DNA of 64,000 nt from Lachnospiraceae bacterium (GTDB taxonomy: Bacteria; Bacillota; Clostridia; Lachnospirales; Lachnospiraceae): the NCBI GenBank assembly GCA_030524635.1, contig JAUNGG010000001.1:62001-126000 (forward strand), read 5' to 3'. This document shows positions 1 to 9,400 of this stretch, piece after piece (position 1 is the first letter of the stretch; each line of letters opens with the position of its first letter). Both the position numbers and the translations under genes were made by a program. The notes below the pieces were generated by a model. The model did no database searches. It was not told the DNA's origin and saw only the letters and a program-made list of their open reading frames with translations.

Positions 1-1
1 G

Positions 2-823
2 CAGACAGGCTGGCAGAAGGATCAGGCCGGCAGCTATCATTATTACGGACAGGATGGGCAGATGTGGGTGAATGCAGTAACGCCGGACGGTTATTATGTA
101 GATGCGAATGGAATCTGGATTCCAGATCAATATGATGTGTCCAGGCTTACCTCTATTCCGGCTGATGCCAGAAGCCTGGTGGTGATTGAGGGCCATGGAA
201 CGGCAGCCAGGGCGTCTTTGTATGTCAGAGAAGTTTTATCAGGAGCTGCTTCCGGCGATGTGACCCTGATCGGTCCAGGAGGAATGCTTCCTGCACAGGC
301 AGCAGCCGGTGCTTCTGAGCCGGCAAACATCTGGAAAAAGCTGGTGGATGTAGGCGGTTATGTAGGTTGGAATGGAATTGGAAAAGAGCAGGAGGGAGAT
401 CAGAAGACTCCCCGCGGTTTGTTTTCACTGGATCAGGCATTTGGAACTAAGCCAGATCCAGGGAATTTCAGCGTTCCCTATCTCCAAGTGGATGACAGGT
501 ATTACTGGGTAGGAGACAGTGCTTCTCCTTACTATAATACCATGGTGGATATCCAAAAGACCGGGGCTGTGTTTGATACGGCAGCATCGGAGCATTTAAG
601 TACCTATGGCGGAAGTGCATATCATTACTGCATGGCAGTTGGGTATAATAAGGAGCAGACGCCGTACAAGGGATCTGCCATCTTCCTCCATTGTACCGAC
701 GGCGCCCCGGGAACCGGCGGATGTATCGCCATTCCGGAGGCGGCAATGGTAACTGTGCTGCAGAATGTGGCACAGCCGGCATATATCCTGATCGATGATG
801 GGGAGAATGTAAAGAATTATTAA
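2..823 (+). CDS. L,D-transpeptidase with wall-binding repeats (5' end outside window)
   Basis: The frame is open from base 2, so the start lies upstream; the ATG at base 62 is internal. The first residues (GWQKDQAGSYHYYGQDG, then MWVNAVTPDGYYVDANG) are aromatic/glycine repeats of the choline- or cell-wall-binding type, which anchor proteins to the envelope. The C-terminal half ends in a YkuD-type catalytic region: an IFLHCTDGAPGTGGCIAIP stretch holds the histidine and the catalytic cysteine (family pattern H...[S/T]xGC). Known enzymes of this family make 3-3 cross-links in peptidoglycan or attach wall proteins. It is followed by a hairpin terminator, so it ends a transcript. The enzyme class is well supported; the physiological substrate is unknown. 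Confidence 0.85.
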   Translation, partial: QTGWQKDQAGSYHYYGQDGQMWVNAVTPDGYYVDANGIWIPDQYDVSRLTSIPADARSLVVIEGHGTAARASLYVREVLSGAASGDVTLIGPGGMLPAQAAAGASEPANIWKKLVDVGGYVGWNGIGKEQEGDQKTPRGLFSLDQAFGTKPDPGNFSVPYLQVDDRYYWVGDSASPYYNTMVDIQKTGAVFDTAASEHLSTYGGSAYHYCMAVGYNKEQTPYKGSAIFLHCTDGAPGTGGCIAIPEAAMVTVLQNVAQPAYILIDDGENVKNY

Positions 824-857
824 ATGGTAATAGAATATAACTGTAAAAATATGTATG

Positions 858-896
858 AAAGCAGCTGTTAAAGATTAATTTAATGGCTGCTTTTTG
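858..896 (+). terminator. Terminator of the L,D-transpeptidase gene
   Basis: AAAGCAGC (858-865) pairs with GCTGCTTT (886-893); an inner TTAAA/TTTAA pairing lengthens the stem, and a T run follows at 891-895. It lies about 35 bases after the stop codon. Confidence 0.75.
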
Positions 897-1025
897 AATA
901 TTCTGATAATTTAACGGATATAACAAATAAGACATGGTGAAGTGTGTATAAAAGTAAAAACAATTGTAAAAATTATACACAAATCAACTATATACAAAAA
1001 ATAAAGAAAAAATATTAAAAAAGAC

Positions 1026-1054
1026 TTGACAAATTAGGCCATGTCTTATATAAT
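1026..1054 (+). promoter_or_regulatory. Perfect-consensus SigA promoter of the noncoding transcript
   Basis: TTGACA at 1026-1031 and TATAAT at 1049-1054 are separated by exactly 17 bases. Both hexamers match the vegetative consensus perfectly, the strongest promoter in the window. No coding region begins within the following 740 bases, so it most likely drives the RNA at about 1061-1672. Confidence 0.85.
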
Positions 1055-1060
1055 AAAGAC

Positions 1061-1672
1061 ATCAAAAACAAAGAGAGAAAGAAAAAAGAAAGGGAAAGGT
1101 AATTCCCCAATGAACACAAGGACGAAAAGAAAAATCTAAGTAAAGGAGGTACGGACCGCCAAACACATAAGACTCGCTTCGTTATAATAAATTTATAATT
1201 GAAGCAATAGGACAAAACCTATTTTGAACGGAAAGCTCCAATAGCACAAATACATGACGAAAGCATGGATGGAAGCTATATCTAAGATTTTAACTGACTA
1301 TGTAAAGTGAATAAAAGAATCGGTTTAGTGATATGACGAGAAAGTATTATTAGAACGAACAGAAATTCCTCATAGTATGAAAGGCGAAAAGAAAAAATCA
1401 CTTACAGAGCCAAACGATTCAAAAAAGGTCACACAATTAAATATAGAGTAAATAAAAGGATGCACACTCAGAAATCAAATATTTGAAATTCGAAAAGCAT
1501 TACAAAGACAAAAGCAGATAATGGAGAAGCGGAAGGAATTCAGAAGCAATTCATTAGAAGCGAAAGAACGAAAGACCAGTAAACAGAATAGAGAGGTTAC
1601 AGTCCGATGGATGAAATAGCTTAAGGGCGGATATCGAAGAAGAAAAAAATCGATATCCGCTCTCATTTTTTT
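1061..1672 (+). ncRNA. Candidate large structured noncoding RNA (~610 nt)
   Basis: The stretch between the consensus promoter and a strong terminator has no credible reading frame. The plus strand is strikingly A-rich and T-poor. Many local hairpins can be drawn: GGGAA/TTCCC (1092-1107), GGAGGT/ACCGCC with one mismatch (1145-1160), GCTTCGTTATAA with its partner (1176-1205), AATAGG/CCTATT (1206-1223), AGCTCCA/TGGAAGCT (1234-1277), CATTA/TAATG (1498-1523), GAATT/AATTC (1536-1552) and GAC..GTAA/TTAC..GTC (1574-1604). Two longer pairings, GTAAAGTGA/TCACTTAC (1302-1310 with 1398-1405) and GAATCGGTTT/AAACGATTC (1317-1326 with 1412-1420), interleave and would form a pseudoknot. Size and A-rich linkers recall the ROOL, GOLLD and OLE classes of large bacterial RNAs, but I recognise no diagnostic motif, so the family stays open. 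Confidence 0.65.
1627..1672 (+). terminator. Strong terminator of the noncoding RNA
   Basis: An 11-bp perfect stem, GCGGATATCGA (1627-1637) with TCGATATCCGC (1650-1660), has an A-rich loop; after five bases comes a run of seven Ts at 1666-1672. It separates the noncoding transcript from the MATE gene. Confidence 0.85.
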
Positions 1673-1696
1673 GCGTTTTTTTGTGAAAATTGGCAG

Positions 1697-1725
1697 TTGT
1701 AAAGTGGTTCATTTTTCGATAGAAT
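1697..1725 (+). promoter_or_regulatory. Probable promoter of the MATE gene
   Basis: TTGTAA (1697-1702) and TAGAAT (1720-1725) are spaced by 17 bases, about 75 bases before the MATE start codon and just after the preceding terminator. Confidence 0.5.
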
Positions 1726-1798
1726 TCTCCGTATCTGCATTGAGATGTTTTCGTCAGTGCAGGTTTGTGATATTGCATAATTGCGGAGGAGAAGGATT

Positions 1799-3217
1799 AT
1801 GAAGAAAGAGGTTTCAAAATCGCCGGTTAAGGATATGACATCTGGTAGCCCTGTAAAGCTGATCCTTGGATTTGCCATTCCGATGCTTCTGGGTATGCTG
1901 TTTCAGCAGTTTTACAGCATGGTGGATACGGTGATCGTGGGGAGATGCCTGGGTGTGGATGCGCTGGCGTCGGTAGGATCCACCGGAGCCATCAATTTTA
2001 TGGTCAACGGCTTTGTAATTGGAATTTGTTCCGGCTTTGCCATCCCGGTAGCGCAGCGGTTTGGTGCTAAGGATTATAAGGATATGAGACGGTTTGTGGC
2101 AAATGCAGGATGGCTTTCTGTGATCTTTGCAGTAATTATGACATCTGTGATCAGCCTGCTCACCTGGAATATTCTGGGGTGGATGCACACGCCAGAAAAT
2201 ATTATCCAGGGAGCATACAATTATATTCTTTTTATTTTCCTGGGGATTCCGGCCACCTTCCTTTACAACATGCTGGCTGGAATTATCCGGTCGCTGGGAG
2301 ATTCCAGAACTCCGGTTTATTTTCTGGTACTTTCCAGTGCTCTCAATATCGGGTTGGACTTGTTTTTTATCCTTGTAGTCGGAACTGGAGTGGAAGGCGC
2401 TGCTTATGCCACCGTGATTTCACAGGCGGTATCCGGTATGCTCTGCTTTTTATACATGAAAAAGAAATTCCAGATCTTAAGGATGGAGAAGGATGAGCTG
2501 CGGTTTAGCTGGAACCATGGGAAGATCCTCTGTTCCATGGGGATTCCTATGGGGCTGCAGTATTCCATTACCGCCATTGGATCCGTGATTATCCAGACTG
2601 CCATCAATTCCCTTGGTTCTGTGGCTGTGGCGTCGGTTGCGGCGGCGCAGAAGGTAACCATGCTGTTCTGCTGCCCGTTTGATGCGCTGGGCGGAACGAT
2701 GGCTACTTACGCTGGACAGAATGTAGGGGCAAAAAAGCTTGACCGGATCCAGCAGGGGGTTAAGTCGGCCACCTGGCTTGGGATTGGATATTCGTTGATT
2801 GCTTTTGTGGTGCTGTATACGGCAGGAGGAATCTTTCCGATGTTGTTTGTGGATGCTTCCCAGACAGTGGTGATCCGCCAGGCTCATCAGTATATGATCT
2901 GCGAATCCATGTTCTACATCCTGCTGACTTTTGTGAATGTATGGAGATTTACCATCCAGGGACTTGGCTACAGCAGCTTTGCTGTGCTGGCAGGAGTGTG
3001 CGAGATGGTGGGAAGAGGTCTGGTAGGCTTTGCAGTAGTGCCTGTATTTGGCTTTGCGGCGGTGGGCTTTGCATCACCCTTGGCCTGGCTTCTGGCTGAC
3101 TGCTTTTTGGTTCCGGCATTCCATCACTGTATCAGGAAGCTGAGAGCACAGATGAAGGATCCGGAGTCTGAGGGCAGCGGATGGCTGCAGAAATTAAATA
3201 AAGAAGGACTGGCTTAG
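1799..3217 (+). CDS. MATE family multidrug/metabolite efflux transporter
   Basis: A 472-residue polytopic membrane protein of usual MATE length with two homologous halves (about residues 15-220 and 240-440), predicted to form 12 helices. N-terminal hallmarks are present: GSPVKLILGFAIPMLLGMLFQ, then QFYSMVDTVIVGR and GFAIPVAQRFGAKD. Known relatives export drugs or metabolites against Na+ or H+. The ATG at 1799 is chosen because GGAGGAGAAGG lies just before it; the in-frame TTG at 1781 would fall on top of that site. Its stop codon overlaps the stop of the opposing radical SAM gene by two bases, so the two are convergent without a spacer. The substrate cannot be told. Confidence 0.9.
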   Translation: MKKEVSKSPVKDMTSGSPVKLILGFAIPMLLGMLFQQFYSMVDTVIVGRCLGVDALASVGSTGAINFMVNGFVIGICSGFAIPVAQRFGAKDYKDMRRFVANAGWLSVIFAVIMTSVISLLTWNILGWMHTPENIIQGAYNYILFIFLGIPATFLYNMLAGIIRSLGDSRTPVYFLVLSSALNIGLDLFFILVVGTGVEGAAYATVISQAVSGMLCFLYMKKKFQILRMEKDELRFSWNHGKILCSMGIPMGLQYSITAIGSVIIQTAINSLGSVAVASVAAAQKVTMLFCCPFDALGGTMATYAGQNVGAKKLDRIQQGVKSATWLGIGYSLIAFVVLYTAGGIFPMLFVDASQTVVIRQAHQYMICESMFYILLTFVNVWRFTIQGLGYSSFAVLAGVCEMVGRGLVGFAVVPVFGFAAVGFASPLAWLLADCFLVPAFHHCIRKLRAQMKDPESEGSGWLQKLNKEGLA

Positions 3218-4131
3218 ATATCCAGTCCTTCCAGATCAAAGGGCGGCGTGTATTCTTCTTTTGCGCTGCTTTTTTCTTGCATAAATCCATCGGTCAGACC
3301 GAGACGGATCGCTTCCTCCAGCACCTTATTATATTCATAGGAGGTGATGCGGCGGTTGATCTCCGGAAATTGGCTGGAGTGGTAAAAAGGAGTGTACTGG
3401 CTCATCAGGCTGATCAGGAAGCTGCCTTCAGGAAGGGTTTCCTTCATCCAGTGCAGCAGCCGGATCGAGTCCTCCTTTGCGCCGGGCAGGACCATGTGGC
3501 GGATAATAACGCCTTTCATCAAGAGACCGGATTCTGGATCAAATACAGGAGGGCCTGCCTGTTGGATCATGCGGAGGATCGCCCTAGATGCAACGGAAAA
3601 ATAATCTGCCGCCCGGGAGTATTTCTGAGATAAGTGGGTGCTGTAATATTTCAGATCGGGAAGATAGATATCCACATATCCCTTCAAGGCATCGATGGTC
3701 TCCGTGCGCTCATATCCGCCGCAGTTGTAGACCACAGGGATCTTCAGGGAAGGGCGTGCCAGATCCAGGGCCTCCAGGATATGGGGCAGATACTGGGTAG
3801 GCGTTACCAGATTGATGTTGTGGGCCCCTTTTTCCTGAAGCATGAGAAAAATGCGGGAAATTTGCCAGGTACTTAATTCCTTTCCCACTCCCTGGCTGCT
3901 GATCTGGAAATTCTGGCAGAAGCAGCACCGCAGGGTACAGCCGGTAAAGAAGACCGTGCCGCTCCCCTTTGTGCCGCTGATGCAGGGCTCTTCCCAGAAG
4001 TGAAGAGCGGCTCTTGCCGCCTTCGGTATGTTGGTGCAGCCGCAAAAGCCTGTGGATCTGGTGCGGTCAGCATGGCACATGCGGGGACAGAGAGTACAGT
4101 TTTTGTAATGATCATGATAGATGGAATTCAT
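3214..4131 (-). CDS. Radical SAM protein, pyruvate-formate-lyase-activase-like (COG1313 type)
   Basis: About 305 residues from the chosen ATG at 4131; the frame runs further upstream to 4269, but that extension overlaps the azlC start. The CTLRCCFC sequence gives the CxxxCxxC signature that binds the 4Fe-4S cluster used to cleave S-adenosylmethionine. A second cysteine group near the N-terminus (CTLCPRMC, then GFCGC) is typical of this subgroup and may hold an extra cluster or metal. The rest (NLVTPTQYLPHI, VVYNCGGYERTETI, VDIYLPDLKYY) matches the family of activase-like proteins whose partners are mostly unknown. No glycyl-radical enzyme is nearby, so the target is undetermined. Confidence 0.82.
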   Translation of the reverse strand: MNSIYHDHYKNCTLCPRMCHADRTRSTGFCGCTNIPKAARAALHFWEEPCISGTKGSGTVFFTGCTLRCCFCQNFQISSQGVGKELSTWQISRIFLMLQEKGAHNINLVTPTQYLPHILEALDLARPSLKIPVVYNCGGYERTETIDALKGYVDIYLPDLKYYSTHLSQKYSRAADYFSVASRAILRMIQQAGPPVFDPESGLLMKGVIIRHMVLPGAKEDSIRLLHWMKETLPEGSFLISLMSQYTPFYHSSQFPEINRRITSYEYNKVLEEAIRLGLTDGFMQEKSSAKEEYTPPFDLEGLDI

Positions 4132-4239
4132 TGACAGGTTTGCCTTTCTTTTATAAAATAGGGATGACTTTTCCTTGCTATTATCATATACGGCAAGAAG
4201 AAAAAAGGCAAGTGCAGGGAAAAAAGGAGAGGATTTCAA

Positions 4240-4998
4240 ATGAAGATTCAGCAGCAATCGGAATTTCATTATGCATTTCCCAGGACGATTCCAGTTATGG
4301 TAGGCTACCTGGTCCTGGGAATGGCATATGGAATTTTGATGAAGGTAAATGGCTACGGCTTCTGGTGGGCAGCCGCCATGAGCATTTTTGTCTATGCAGG
4401 CAGCCTGCAGTATGTGGGAATTACGTTACTGGCAGCAGGAGTTCATCCGCTGTATGCATTTTGTATGGGATTGATGATCAATGCACGCCATTTGTTTTAC
4501 GGCATCTCCATGCTGAAGAGGTATCAGGATATGGGGAAATGGAAAGCATACCTGATTTTTGCGCTTACGGATGAGACCTTCTCGGTGGTATGCAATGAGG
4601 AGGTACCAGAAGGACTGGCAAAAGAGAAGGTATTTTTCTGGATCTCTTTTTTGGATCAGATCTACTGGCTGTCCGGCACCTTGATTGGAGTACTGCTGGG
4701 GAGCCTGATCACATTTAACACGGCAGGCATGGATTTTGCCCTGACGGCATTGTTTGTAGTGATTTTTATGGACCAGTGGGAGGGGCAGAAGAAGCATTGG
4801 CCGGCGCTGACCGGCGTTCTGGGGACGGCTGTCTGCCTTAGGGTGTTCGGACCGGACTCCTTTATTATTCCGGCGATGGTCTTGATCCTGGCTGTGATTT
4901 CTGTTGTTTATCAGCGGGATAGGAAGCTGGAGGAGCAGGCTGGCATGCCGAAGCTGCAAAAGGATGGGAGAAGGGAGGGAGCACATCATGGAGCATGA
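4240..4998 (+). CDS. azlC: AzlC family branched-chain amino-acid exporter, large subunit
   Basis: A 252-residue integral membrane protein. Motifs near the N-terminus (FPRTIPVMVGYLVLGMAYG, SIFVYAGSLQYVG, NARHLFYGIS) are those of AzlC, the large subunit of a two-component exporter linked in Bacillus subtilis to resistance to azaleucine. An AAGGAGAGG site precedes the ATG. The small subunit gene follows with an 11-base overlap, which suggests coupled translation. The C-terminal tail is short and charged, probably cytoplasmic. It is transcribed away from the radical SAM gene across a gap of about 110 bases. Confidence 0.88.
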   Translation: MKIQQQSEFHYAFPRTIPVMVGYLVLGMAYGILMKVNGYGFWWAAAMSIFVYAGSLQYVGITLLAAGVHPLYAFCMGLMINARHLFYGISMLKRYQDMGKWKAYLIFALTDETFSVVCNEEVPEGLAKEKVFFWISFLDQIYWLSGTLIGVLLGSLITFNTAGMDFALTALFVVIFMDQWEGQKKHWPALTGVLGTAVCLRVFGPDSFIIPAMVLILAVISVVYQRDRKLEEQAGMPKLQKDGRREGAHHGA

Positions 4999-5335
4999 TG
5001 TTTTACCAGGAGTTCTGATCATTGCAGCACTGGTGGCGGCCACGTTGATCACCCGGTTTCTTCCATTTTTGCTGTTCCCGGCAGGGAGGAAGCAGCCGCA
5101 GTTTATCAGCTATCTGGGAAAGACACTTCCCTATGCATCCATGGGACTTCTGGTGGTCTATTGCTTAAAAGGCGTGACGTGGACAAGCAGCCCCTTTGGA
5201 TTTCCGGAGGTGGCGGCCGTGCTGTGTGTGGCTGGGCTTCACCGCTGGAAGCATAATGTTCTTGTCAGCATCGGAGGCGGAACTGTGATCTATATGGCCC
5301 TGATCCAGGCAGTGGTGCCGATGCTGCTTTCATAA
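4988..5335 (+). CDS. azlD: AzlD family exporter, small subunit
   Basis: A 115-residue hydrophobic protein with three or four predicted helices; the stretch ATLITRFLPFLLF and the GKTLPYASMGLLVVYCLK region fit AzlD. It partners AzlC. The start at 4988 (MEHDVLPG) is preferred over the upstream frame opening at 4904 because it follows a GGGAGG site and gives the usual length. A hairpin terminator lies 27 bases after the stop, closing a two-gene operon. Confidence 0.85.
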   Translation: MEHDVLPGVLIIAALVAATLITRFLPFLLFPAGRKQPQFISYLGKTLPYASMGLLVVYCLKGVTWTSSPFGFPEVAAVLCVAGLHRWKHNVLVSIGGGTVIYMALIQAVVPMLLS

Positions 5336-5362
5336 GCTGACGGATCATTTTTTATGTATATA

Positions 5363-5404
5363 TGCCCATTATCATTGGAGGGATCCATGGTAATGGGCAT
5401 TTTT
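5363..5404 (+). terminator. Terminator of azlCD
   Basis: TGCCCATTA (5363-5371) pairs perfectly with TAATGGGCA (5391-5399) and five Ts follow. Confidence 0.85.
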
Positions 5405-5489
5405 ATCTTTGTCCCTGGCTGATGAGAACAACCTGTGGCGGATCTGCATATCTTAAGATAACATACAACGATAGAAGGTATGAGAAGAC

Positions 5490-6398
5490 ATGGAAAAATA
5501 TATTAGAATATCATTGGAAACCCATTTATTTTTTGGGAGAATTATGAAGGAGCATGCATTGTTTCTTGTGGCCGGATTTCCTGCGGCGGAAACCGAATAC
5601 CGGGAAAGGGCAGATTGGTTCCGGCAGCAATTTGAAGAAACACTGGCATATGTGGTATGTTTGGCTGACAAAAGAGCAGGGCAGGAAGTCCTGGATTCCG
5701 GAGAAGTTGTAACAGAATTTACGGAAAAGGCAGAACAGCAGACAGAAAAGCTGACAGGAATCCCCATCGATATTCAGATTACACAGGCAGAAAAAGGGCT
5801 GCATGCAGGCTGTCCGTGTGCTTTTGACGGAGAAACAGAACAGCAGGTGCAGATGATCAATCAAAGGATCCTGTGGCTGTTGGACGGTCTGATTGCCTTG
5901 AAGGAGAACATTTTGCAGGATGTTGCCACATGCAGTCTGTATACAGCAAATTATCCGCTGCTGCTTGAACACATTATCCGGGAAGCGAAATTATATCGTC
6001 AAATTGTGATGGAGCTGGAGCAAAATGGCTGTATATCATCAAACGATCTGAAAGCCACGGAGGTATTTTGGAATCAGATCATGATGGAACATGCACAGTT
6101 TATCCGGGGGCTTCTTGATCCGACAGAGTATGACCTGCTGGTGACTGCCGATAACTTTGCCGGAGATTTCTGCCTTCTGCTGAAGGAGGCAAAGAGTCAG
6201 GACTGCCGGGTTACAGAAGAACTAACCAGAAGGACCTTGAAAACTACGGAGAAATATCGTGAGTTTAAAGCAGCAGGCGCCGAAGGAATTACAAGCTGTA
6301 ACATTCGTTCCGTTATCCTGCCGCTTTTGGCAGATCATGTGCTCCGGGAAGCAAACCATTATCTTCGGATTTTGGAAAGACAAGGATGGGAGGAATAA
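5490..6398 (+). CDS. DUF2935 family protein
   Basis: A 302-residue soluble, mostly helical protein. It begins with SLETHLFFGRIMKEHALFLV, and a second similar segment (VFWNQIMMEHAQFIRGLLD) lies past the middle, so it appears to hold two related helical-bundle halves as in other DUF2935 proteins. Conserved H/E pairs (FGRIMKEHALF, NQIMMEHAQF, ILPLLADHVLREANHY) are consistent with a metal-binding four-helix bundle, but that is inference. The gene stops 3 bases before the multicopper oxidase start, with the oxidase ribosome-binding site inside its last codons, so the two are one operon. The function is unknown; the pairing suggests a metal or oxygen-stress role. Confidence 0.7.
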   Translation: MEKYIRISLETHLFFGRIMKEHALFLVAGFPAAETEYRERADWFRQQFEETLAYVVCLADKRAGQEVLDSGEVVTEFTEKAEQQTEKLTGIPIDIQITQAEKGLHAGCPCAFDGETEQQVQMINQRILWLLDGLIALKENILQDVATCSLYTANYPLLLEHIIREAKLYRQIVMELEQNGCISSNDLKATEVFWNQIMMEHAQFIRGLLDPTEYDLLVTADNFAGDFCLLLKEAKSQDCRVTEELTRRTLKTTEKYREFKAAGAEGITSCNIRSVILPLLADHVLREANHYLRILERQGWEE

Positions 6399-6401
6399 TG
6401 T

Positions 6402-9400
6402 ATGGAATTGTGTCAGTACCCTTCGGAAAGGAAAACCCGCTGTTTTAAGATAGAAGCAATCCAGATTCCGATTGTATACAATAAATATGGAGATTATGAT
6501 CCAAATGGACTTTTGTATGTGCTGAAAGAGGATTCGCAGAGAATACAGGAAGAGGCGATGCGCAGGTTTCATCAAAACCCGCCGCAGCCCTATGAGGAAG
6601 TGCAGCCGCTGGTACTTCGTGTGAATCTTGGGGATACAGTAAAAATTTGTTTTTCTCACAAATTGAACCGCAGACTGTCTATTCATGTACAGGGCCTGGC
6701 TTATGATGTGATGACTTCTGACGGCACCAGTACGGGGTTTAATCAGGACAGCACAACCGATCGTGAAATTGTGTATACATGGTATGCAAATACAGAAGGA
6801 GTCTTTTTATTTCATGATATGGCAGATGCCAGGAGCAGTGAAGAGGCTACGAATATCCATGGTCTGTTTGGAGCTGTGATCGTGGAACCGCCAGAAGCAA
6901 AATGGTTCCATCCGGAAACAGGGGAAGAGATCGAGAGCGGCCTGATGGCAGATATCTATCAGCCAGGGAAACCGGCATTTCGGGAATATTCCGTATTCTT
7001 TCATGACGAACTGGAGATTTTGAATAAAGACGGAGAACCGCCAATGGATCATCGGACAGGGCTGCCTTCCTCCACAACCGCGATCAGCTACCGTTCTGAA
7101 CCTATGAGAAACCGAATGCCTCTAAATCATGACCCTGCAGATTCCGGGGAAGAAATCTCTATGAGCTCCTGGGTGTATGGGGATCCAGCTCCGCCAATTC
7201 TGCGGGCTTATGTTGGAGATCCGGCAAAAATCAGGCTGATCCATGGAGGAATCAAAGAGACGCACGTATTCCATCTCCACAATCACCAATGGAAGCTGGA
7301 AGCGGACAATCCGGTCTCCACGATTATTGATTCGATTACCATAAGTCCGCAGGAATGTTATACATTGGACATTCTATATGGGGCCGGAAGCAGAAATCGG
7401 GTGATCGGCGATGTGATTTTCCATTGCCATCTGTATCCGCATTTTCATGAAGGAATGTGGACTTTGTGGAGAATTCACGACCGGCTGGAGGACGGAACCG
7501 GAAAATTGCCGGATGGAAATTTGATTCCTCCCCTTTTGCCCTTAAAAGATCGGGAACGTCCGCCGAAGAAGGATAAACTTCATCCGGGATATCCCAACTT
7601 TATTTGCGGGGAAACAGGCGCTCCGCCCCGTCAGCCGCCCTGCGGGGTGTTAGACGAAAACGGCAAACCTACTGTATGTCCGACTCCTTTGGAGGAGGCA
7701 AATTTTGTTGAGAATGCAGCTGCCGGGGCACTTTACACAGACACCTGCCCTTGCCACACCACAGAACCAAGAAATGATTATAAAGAGTGGGGGAATACAG
7801 GACAGCCGACAGAGGATTTTAAAGAGCAGGATAATGAAAAAGAGCAGTGTGATATTTGCGGGGAACACAGCTCTTCCAAAGGATCTAACAGCACTCTCAG
7901 AAAATGTAATAAAAAGGAAAATTGCCAAAAATGTCCATGCCGGAAAAGCTGTGAAAAGGTTAAGGTGTTTGAAATTGCACTTGTTCAGGCGAAGCTCACA
8001 TACAATCAGTATGGCTGGCATGACCCGGAAGGCCGCTTTTTTGTCCTGAAGGAAGAGCTGGAGCGTCACGGAGGCCTGGAAGCTTATATCCGCAAGGTAG
8101 AGGAGCAGGAAATTCAAGTAGAGCCCTTGGTGATCCGTGCAAATACGGGAGACTGCATCGAGCTGCGTACAACCAACCTGCTGCCGGAATATTTGGAGAA
8201 GAATGAATTTCAGCTGAGAACCAGGACCGATATTGTGGGACACCATGTACATCTGGTGAAATTTGACACAATTACCGCAGATGGGGCAGCAAATGGCTGG
8301 AATAATATTGCCGGGGCAAAGAAATATGAGACATTAGTGGAGCGCTTTTTTGCCGACGAAGAGCTGCGGACGGTATTTTTCCATGACCATCTGTTTGCCA
8401 ATGCCCATCAGCTGCATGGTGTGTTCGGCGCATTGATTATTGAGGAAGCCGGAGCCACCTTCCACAATATCCGGGATGGAAAGGAACTGCGTTTTGGAAC
8501 CCAGGCGGTCATAAAAAGAAGGGATGGCTCATCCTTCCGGGAATTCACTTTGTTTGTTCACGATTTTGCCTTTTTGTTTGATAAGAAGGGGAAGCCGTTA
8601 AATGCTCCGGAGGTTCCCGGCTCCCATGATGATCCGGGAGTTATGGGAATTAATTACCGCGCGGAGCCGATGAGAGAACGGCTGAAAAGGCATGAAGATC
8701 CGGCCTACATTTTCAGCTCCCATGTACACGGAGATCCTGCAACTCCTGTTTTGGAGACGTATCCGGGAGATGAATTGATGATCCGTCTCATTGACGGAGC
8801 ACATGAGGAACAGCATGTATTCAACATTACTGGAATGTCATGGAAAAAGGAAGTAGCAGATGACAGGTCCCCTCTGGCGGCATCCCAGACCATCGGCGTT
8901 TCAGAAGCATTTAACCTGAATATCAAAGAGCCTTATCAGGCGGGAGATTATCTGTATTACTTTGGAGGAATCGATGATGCGTGGCTCGGCCTGTGGGGAA
9001 TTATCCGCGCCTATGATGGGGATCGAGAATGCCTGAAACCGCTCTGTGAGGGAATCAACAGGATACGGCCTCTTCCTCCTTGTCCAGGAAAAGAGGATGT
9101 AGTGAGACGGTATGAAATTGCAGCAATTCAGACCAGACTGATTTATAACCGGTATGGGGATTATGATCCTGACGGGTTGATTTTCGTCCCTCTGGAAGAT
9201 GTGGATCTTGCACTTTGCGGAAAATATACTCCCAAACCCCTGATTTTGCGTGCAAATGTAGGAGATTGGCTGGAGGTTACCCTGCACAATGTATGGAATC
9301 CGGATCAGCCGGTTCCTTATCATGAGTACCCCAAAGTTCCGTTAGATATGCCCCATAAGCCGTCGGAGAGGGTTTCCTTAAATCCGCAGTTTTTACGGTA

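Noticed and set aside
468-980. Long minus-strand frames opposite the L,D-transpeptidase and other genes
   Set aside because: They are antisense shadows of well-supported genes, without ribosome-binding sites or domains.
1061-1672. RNase P RNA, tmRNA, SRP RNA or 6S RNA at the noncoding locus
   Set aside because: No GAGGAAAGTCC start, no CCA end with tag frame, no SRP Alu or helix 8 motif, and the length fits none of them well.
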